A program made the position numbers and the translations under genes. This document shows positions 13,431 to 17,065 of a stretch of DNA of 17,065 nucleotides, one piece after another; position 1 is the first letter of the stretch; each line of letters opens with the position of its first letter. The notes beneath the pieces were generated by a model that was given only the letters and a program-made list of their open reading frames with translations, searched no databases and had not been told where the DNA came from. This DNA is from JAAZNO01 sp012798275 (lineage in GTDB: Bacteria; Chloroflexota; Anaerolineae; B4-G1; SLSP01), in the NCBI GenBank assembly GCA_035347995.1, contig DAOPQD010000069.1, positions 1 through 17,065 of the forward strand, in the 5' to 3' direction.

Positions 13431-15008
13431 TCAAGCCGCGTAGCGCCATTCCCCGCCGACCATCACCCGCTGCACGCGCGTCTCCAACAGCGCCTCGGGC
13501 GGCGCCGCGAAAATGTCCCGATCCAGAACCACGAGGTCCGCCAGATACCCCGGCAGCAAACGCCCCAGGCGCTGCTCCTGCCCGCTGGCATAGGCCGCGC
13601 CGCCGGTAAAGCCCTCGATGGCCTCGGCCAGCGTGAGCCGTTCCTGCGGCTGCCAGCCTTCGGGACCGGGAGCGCCATCGCGCTCGTGGCGCCGGGTCAC
13701 GGCGGCATAGATCCCCAACAGCGGGTCGAACGTTTCGATGGGCGCGTCGGAGCCAAAGGCAAGCGTCGCGCCAGTCTGCAGCACCGAGCGCCAGGCATAC
13801 GCGAGCCGGCAGCGCTCTCCCCAATACTGCTCCGCCATCACCCGGTCGTGGGGGGCATGAATCGGCTGCATCGAGGCCACGACGCCCAGCTGCGCCAGCC
13901 GGGGGACGTCCTGCGGCCGCAGCAGCTGCACGTGCTCGATTCGGTGACGCAAGCCCCGGTCGAGGGGACGCACCTCCTCCAGGACATCCAACACCAGCTG
14001 ATTGGCGCGGTCCCCGATCGCGTGAATCGCCAGCGCCAATCCACCCGCCACAGCCCGGCGGGCGCTGTCGCCCAACACCTCCGGCTCGAGCGTCAACAGC
14101 CCGGTGTTCTCCGGCTCGCCCAGGTAGGGCTCGAACAGCGCGCCGGTCCGCGAGCCCAACGCGCCATCGGCAAAGAGCTTCAGGCCGCCGAAGCGCAGCC
14201 AGTCATCGCCATAGCCGCTGCGCAGGCCCACCTCCAACGCGGCGTCGAGCGCCTCCAGCCGCACGTATTTGACGACCCGCAGCTGCAGCGCGCCTTCCTG
14301 ATGCAGCAGCTGCAGGGCGGCGAAAGCCGGCCCGCCGTCCACGTCATGGACGCCCGTCAGACCGGCCTGCAGCAGCAAAGGTTGCGCGGCGCGGAGGGCT
14401 GCCGCAACCTGCGCCGCCGTCGGCGCCGGGATGGCCGCCTCAACGATCCCCATCGCATCTTCGAAAAGCATCCCGTCCAGCGCACCGCTCGCGGTGCGGC
14501 CAAAACGTCCGTGCGCCGGATCGGCAGCGGTCGCCTCCAGCCCCGCCAGGCGCAAGGCCAGCGTGTTGGCCACCGCCGCGTGAGCGCTCTTGGCGATGAG
14601 CAGCACCGGATGATGCGGCGCCGCGCGATCGAGCTCCGCTGCCGTCGGGAAACGCGGCTCGGCCCAGAGGTTTTGATCCCATCCCCGGCCCTGAATCCAG
14701 GTTCCCGGGGGCGTCGCGGCGGCCCGCTGCGCCACTGCCGCCAGCAGCGCTTCGCGTGATAGATCCCGCAGCTCCAGCCCGGCGAGGCTCAGGGCATACC
14801 ACATCAAGTGCACGTGAGCATCCACCAGTCCCGGCAACACCAGCGCGCCGTCGAGGTCCTCGACGCGCACGTGAGGGGCGGCGACCCATGCGTGCGCCGC
14901 CGCGCCGGTAGCGATGATGCGCTCCCCGGCCAACGCCAGCGCCTCCGTCCAGGGCTGCTGACGATCGCCGGTGTAGAAATGCCCATGCTTGAGCAGCCGG
15001 ATTTCCAT
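13431..15008 (-). CDS. YtcJ-like metal-dependent amidohydrolase (Amidohydro_3)
   Basis: A 525-residue cytoplasmic hydrolase of the amidohydrolase superfamily. The N-terminal beta-sandwich leads into VDAHVH (His65, His67). Other metal or active-site residues are Lys277 in GLKLFADGAL, His329 in AIHAIGDRA, His359 in RIEHVQLL and Asp421 in AFGSDAPIE. The C-terminal LADLVVLDRDIF returns to the sandwich. This pattern is that of the YtcJ/N-acyl amidohydrolase group; the physiological substrate of most members is unknown, and it cannot be read here. I chose the ATG at 15008, with GAGGAAGG just upstream; the frame stays open to 15128 but would run through the preceding gene. It is the last gene of a three-gene minus-strand operon, 11 bases after the VTT gene, and ends at a strong terminator. 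Confidence 0.9.
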   Translation of the reverse strand: MEIRLLKHGHFYTGDRQQPWTEALALAGERIIATGAAAHAWVAAPHVRVEDLDGALVLPGLVDAHVHLMWYALSLAGLELRDLSREALLAAVAQRAAATPPGTWIQGRGWDQNLWAEPRFPTAAELDRAAPHHPVLLIAKSAHAAVANTLALRLAGLEATAADPAHGRFGRTASGALDGMLFEDAMGIVEAAIPAPTAAQVAAALRAAQPLLLQAGLTGVHDVDGGPAFAALQLLHQEGALQLRVVKYVRLEALDAALEVGLRSGYGDDWLRFGGLKLFADGALGSRTGALFEPYLGEPENTGLLTLEPEVLGDSARRAVAGGLALAIHAIGDRANQLVLDVLEEVRPLDRGLRHRIEHVQLLRPQDVPRLAQLGVVASMQPIHAPHDRVMAEQYWGERCRLAYAWRSVLQTGATLAFGSDAPIETFDPLLGIYAAVTRRHERDGAPGPEGWQPQERLTLAEAIEGFTGGAAYASGQEQRLGRLLPGYLADLVVLDRDIFAAPPEALLETRVQRVMVGGEWRYAA

Positions 15009-15019
15009 GTCAGCCTTCC

Positions 15020-15577
15020 TCACAATCCCAGAATCTGCGCCAGCCAGGCGATGCCATAATGGCCGCCCCAGGCGAAAATGATCGCCTTGAGGGTCTTGCC
15101 CGCCCAGGTCGCAAGGTAGAACTTCCACACGGGGAAACCGGTCGCACCGCCGGCGATGCCGGCGAGGTCAAAGAGCGGCATGGGCACGGAGCCCATCAAA
15201 AACACCGTGAGGACGCCATTCCGACGCATCCAGCCCTCAATGGTGGGATAGATGCGCCACCGGGTGGCAATGTCTTCCACGGCATACCCCGCCAGGTAGC
15301 CCCAGAGCTCGCCCAACGAATCGCCAAATCCGGCGCAAAGCCCCACATACCAGGGAGTGAGCACCGACCCCATCGTGAAAGTGAACGCCAGATGCGGAAT
15401 CGGCAAGATGACCGTCGTGCTGCCAATCCAGGCCATCAAGAAGGCGCCGACGTATCCCAGGTCCCGGAATTTAGCGCTGCTGAGCTGTTCACGGAAAATG
15501 ACCGCCAGAACGGTCACGGCGACAAAAAAGACGACCAGAAATCCGCGCAGGACCTTGACTCGCGTTTCCTTAGACAT
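15020..15577 (-). CDS. VTT/DedA-like (SNARE-associated) membrane protein
   Basis: A 185-residue membrane protein with an N-terminal helix (about 10-28) and further hydrophobic segments at about 40-80 and 120-180. It has the family's two glycine-rich motifs: GDSLGELWGYLAGY (85-98) and the re-entrant loop MGSVPMPLFDLAGIAGGATG (128-147). DedA/VTT relatives are now linked to transport or flipping of lipid carriers such as undecaprenyl phosphate, and to membrane homeostasis. The small size and single copy of each motif fit the short VTT subgroup. It starts 19 bases after the nucleotide-sugar dehydrogenase stop and ends 11 bases before the amidohydrolase, so co-transcription is likely. A lipid-carrier role beside a sugar-nucleotide gene would make sense, but is inferred. 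Confidence 0.87.
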   Translation of the reverse strand: MSKETRVKVLRGFLVVFFVAVTVLAVIFREQLSSAKFRDLGYVGAFLMAWIGSTTVILPIPHLAFTFTMGSVLTPWYVGLCAGFGDSLGELWGYLAGYAVEDIATRWRIYPTIEGWMRRNGVLTVFLMGSVPMPLFDLAGIAGGATGFPVWKFYLATWAGKTLKAIIFAWGGHYGIAWLAQILGL

Positions 15578-15596
15578 CCGCGCCGCCCTTCGGGGA

Positions 15597-16943
15597 TTAT
15601 CGCGGCGCCGGCGCGCCTAAACGCACCACCGCTGCTTTGCCGGAATAGGAGCGCGTCGCGTTGCAGCTGTCAATGACCAGGGAGGCATGTTCCAACACCG
15701 CCGTGTAATCCACCGCATGATGCCCGGTGACGATGATCACCGCATCGGCAGCAGCCAGCGTTTCCGGCGTGAGGGCGACAGAGTCGAAGGTCAGGGGTTC
15801 GTGCAAGAAGACATTCCCCCCAACCCGATACGTCGGCACGTGCGGATCGTGGTACTGCACATTGGCGCCGCGTTGCACCAACAGCTCGATGACCCGTTCA
15901 GCCGGCGAGTTGCGGGGATCGCGGATGTCGGCCTTGAAAGCGACGCCCAGCACCAGCACGCGCGCCCCGGCGAGCGCCTTTCCCTGTCGGCTCAAGCCCT
16001 GCACCGTCAGATCCAGCACATGATAGGGCATCGCCTCATTGGTCTCGGCCGCGAGCTCGATGAAGCGGGTGTAGAAGTCATATTCGCGCGCTTTCCAGAG
16101 CAAATAGTAGGGGTCAATGGGGATACAATGCCCGCCGACCCCCGCTCCCGGCTTGAAGGGCATGAAACCAAAGGGTTTGGTCTTCGCCGCCTCGATGACC
16201 TCCCAAATATCAATGCCCATGCGTTCGGCGAGCACCGCCATCTCATTCACCAGGGCGATGTTGACGGCGCGGAAAGTGTTCTCCAGCAGCTTGGTGAGCT
16301 CCGCCGCGGCGGGCGAGGACACCTCGTGGACCGGGGCCCCCATCTGCCGGAGCAAAGCCGCCGCCAGTTGGGTGCTTTCCGGCGTCAATCCCCCCACGAC
16401 TTTGGGCGTGTTATAGGCGCTCCATTGGGGATTTCCGGGATCAATGCGCTCCGGCGAAAAAGCCAGGTAGAAATCCACCCCCGCCTTCAGTCCACTCAAG
16501 CTTTCGAGGATCGGCTGCACGTCCTCCGTGGTGGTGCCGGGATAAGTGGTGGATTGCAAGACAATCAAATGCCCGCGTTGCAGGCGGGACGCGATGCTGC
16601 GCGTAGCCGTCAGCACGTCCGTGAGATCGGGCACCCGCTGCACGGTGTACGGCGTCGGCACGCAGATGAAAATGACGTCCACTTCACGCAGCGCGTCGTA
16701 GTCAGTCGTAGCGCGCAGCCGTCCGGCAGCCACATGCGGCGCGATGTCGGCATCATGTACATCCTCGATATAGCTATGTCCCGCATTGATGGCCGCAGTT
16801 TTGGCCGCGTTAGCCTCGATCCCCAGCGTCGTATATCCCGCCTTCGCCATGGCCAGCGCCAGCGGCAAGCCCACGTATCCCAGGCCAATGATGGCCACTT
16901 TCGCCTCATGCGTAACGATCTTATCCGCCAATGTCATAGTCAT
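15597..16943 (-). CDS. wbpA: Nucleotide-sugar dehydrogenase, UDP-GlcNAc 6-dehydrogenase (WbpA)-like
   Basis: A 448-residue cytoplasmic NAD-dependent enzyme that oxidises the C6 alcohol of a UDP-sugar to a uronic acid in two steps. The Rossmann motif is GLGYVGLP (20-27). The STTYPGTT segment (131-138) is the form seen in WbpA-type UDP-GlcNAc dehydrogenases, rather than the STVPVGT of UDP-glucose and ManNAc enzymes. SPERIDPG (163-170), catalytic Lys218 in ELTKLLENTFR, and the nucleophile Cys273 in GVGGHCIP are all intact. The C-terminal nucleotide-binding part is present to the end. The start ATG has GGGAGG before it; an in-frame ATG two codons later is possible. It heads the minus-strand operon, and its leader is repeat copy D. 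The exact sugar is inferred from one motif, so the gene symbol is provisional. Confidence 0.88.
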   Translation of the reverse strand: MTMTLADKIVTHEAKVAIIGLGYVGLPLALAMAKAGYTTLGIEANAAKTAAINAGHSYIEDVHDADIAPHVAAGRLRATTDYDALREVDVIFICVPTPYTVQRVPDLTDVLTATRSIASRLQRGHLIVLQSTTYPGTTTEDVQPILESLSGLKAGVDFYLAFSPERIDPGNPQWSAYNTPKVVGGLTPESTQLAAALLRQMGAPVHEVSSPAAAELTKLLENTFRAVNIALVNEMAVLAERMGIDIWEVIEAAKTKPFGFMPFKPGAGVGGHCIPIDPYYLLWKAREYDFYTRFIELAAETNEAMPYHVLDLTVQGLSRQGKALAGARVLVLGVAFKADIRDPRNSPAERVIELLVQRGANVQYHDPHVPTYRVGGNVFLHEPLTFDSVALTPETLAAADAVIIVTGHHAVDYTAVLEHASLVIDSCNATRSYSGKAAVVRLGAPAPR

Positions 16944-16955
16944 AAGTCCTCCCTA

Positions 16956-17065
16956 GAAAATGGCCCCGAATGGGCCCGAATTTCACGAATCAGATCAGAA
17001 ATTCCTTACGCCGGGGCTGCTACGTCCTCAAACACCGCGCTTCAGCGCGGTTGGCTCCCGTCAGG
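16956..17065 (+). repeat. Dispersed mosaic repeat, copy D, cut by the window edge
   Basis: It begins GAAAATGGCCCCGAATG at 16956, one base from the TAGGGAGG ribosome site of the dehydrogenase gene. It continues CGAATTTCACGAATCAGATC, ATTCCTTAC and ACGTCCTCAAACACC, then the hairpin CCGCGC-TTCA-GCGCGG (17035-17050) and GGTTGGCTCCCGTCAGG at the edge. It is nearly identical to copy C, and both stop at the same base (the GAAAATGG end) right next to a ribosome site. The rest of the distal module lies beyond base 17065. Confidence 0.84.

Noticed and set aside
12262..13824. A 520-codon minus-strand frame across the coiled-coil gene and the terminator
   Set aside because: It spans a strong terminator hairpin and overlaps the end of the amidohydrolase in another frame; no ribosome site and no domain were seen.
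13392..14759. A 455-codon plus-strand frame opposite the amidohydrolase
   Set aside because: Antisense reading with shadow-type composition; the minus-strand frame is a full amidohydrolase.
15009..15128. N-terminal extension of the amidohydrolase frame
   Set aside because: It overlaps the VTT gene, and the protein's natural N-terminal beta-sandwich starts at the ATG at 15008 behind a good ribosome site.

Overview
The window looks like a GC-rich bacterial chromosome segment. The best guess is a member of Chloroflexota (Anaerolineae or a relative). This rests on gene style: a Thr/Pro-rich tail on an FtsB/DivIC-like protein, paired Roadblock and V4R proteins, a very large YfhO-type membrane protein, and many dispersed hairpin repeats. 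It is an inference, because no rRNA or other phylogenetic marker is present. I see no tRNA, rRNA, CRISPR array, transposase, phage gene or obvious pseudogene.

Layout from left to right. (1) 1-424, minus strand: a small ORF overlapping a HicB-type antitoxin cut by the window edge. (2) 668-2308, minus: a one-piece Wzz/BY-kinase that controls polysaccharide chain length or export. (3) 2772-4721, plus: an FtsB/DivIC-like septum protein overlapping an ABC ATPase, which in turn overlaps its permease (NitT/TauT class, no binding protein in the window). (4) 4783-5403, plus: a TetR regulator with its own promoter and two tandem operator-like sites. (5) 5547-7493, plus: Roadblock/LC7, V4R-domain protein, and response regulator with a decayed GGDEF domain, with a promoter in front and a strong hairpin behind. 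(6) 7580-11800, plus: a 1406-residue fusion of a YfhO-like membrane protein to a complete Wzx-type flippase. (7) 12130-13341, plus: a soluble coiled-coil protein of unknown function, ending at a shared hairpin terminator. (8) 16943-13431, minus: a tight operon of nucleotide-sugar dehydrogenase (WbpA-like), VTT/DedA-like membrane protein and YtcJ-like amidohydrolase.

Four copies of a mosaic dispersed repeat (393-620, 2459-2618, 11941-12117, 16956-17065) each lie upstream of a gene and in the same orientation relative to it. In two cases the repeat stops a few bases before the Shine-Dalgarno of unrelated genes, so it forms the 3' part of their leaders. In a third it supplies the only usable start codon of the small ORF next to HicB.

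Functionally, the BY-kinase, the YfhO-flippase fusion and the nucleotide-sugar dehydrogenase point to cell-surface glycan or exopolysaccharide synthesis. The Roadblock-V4R-regulator set is a separate, uncharacterised signalling cassette. The most interesting items are the repeat family and its placement, the YfhO-flippase fusion, and the signalling cassette.
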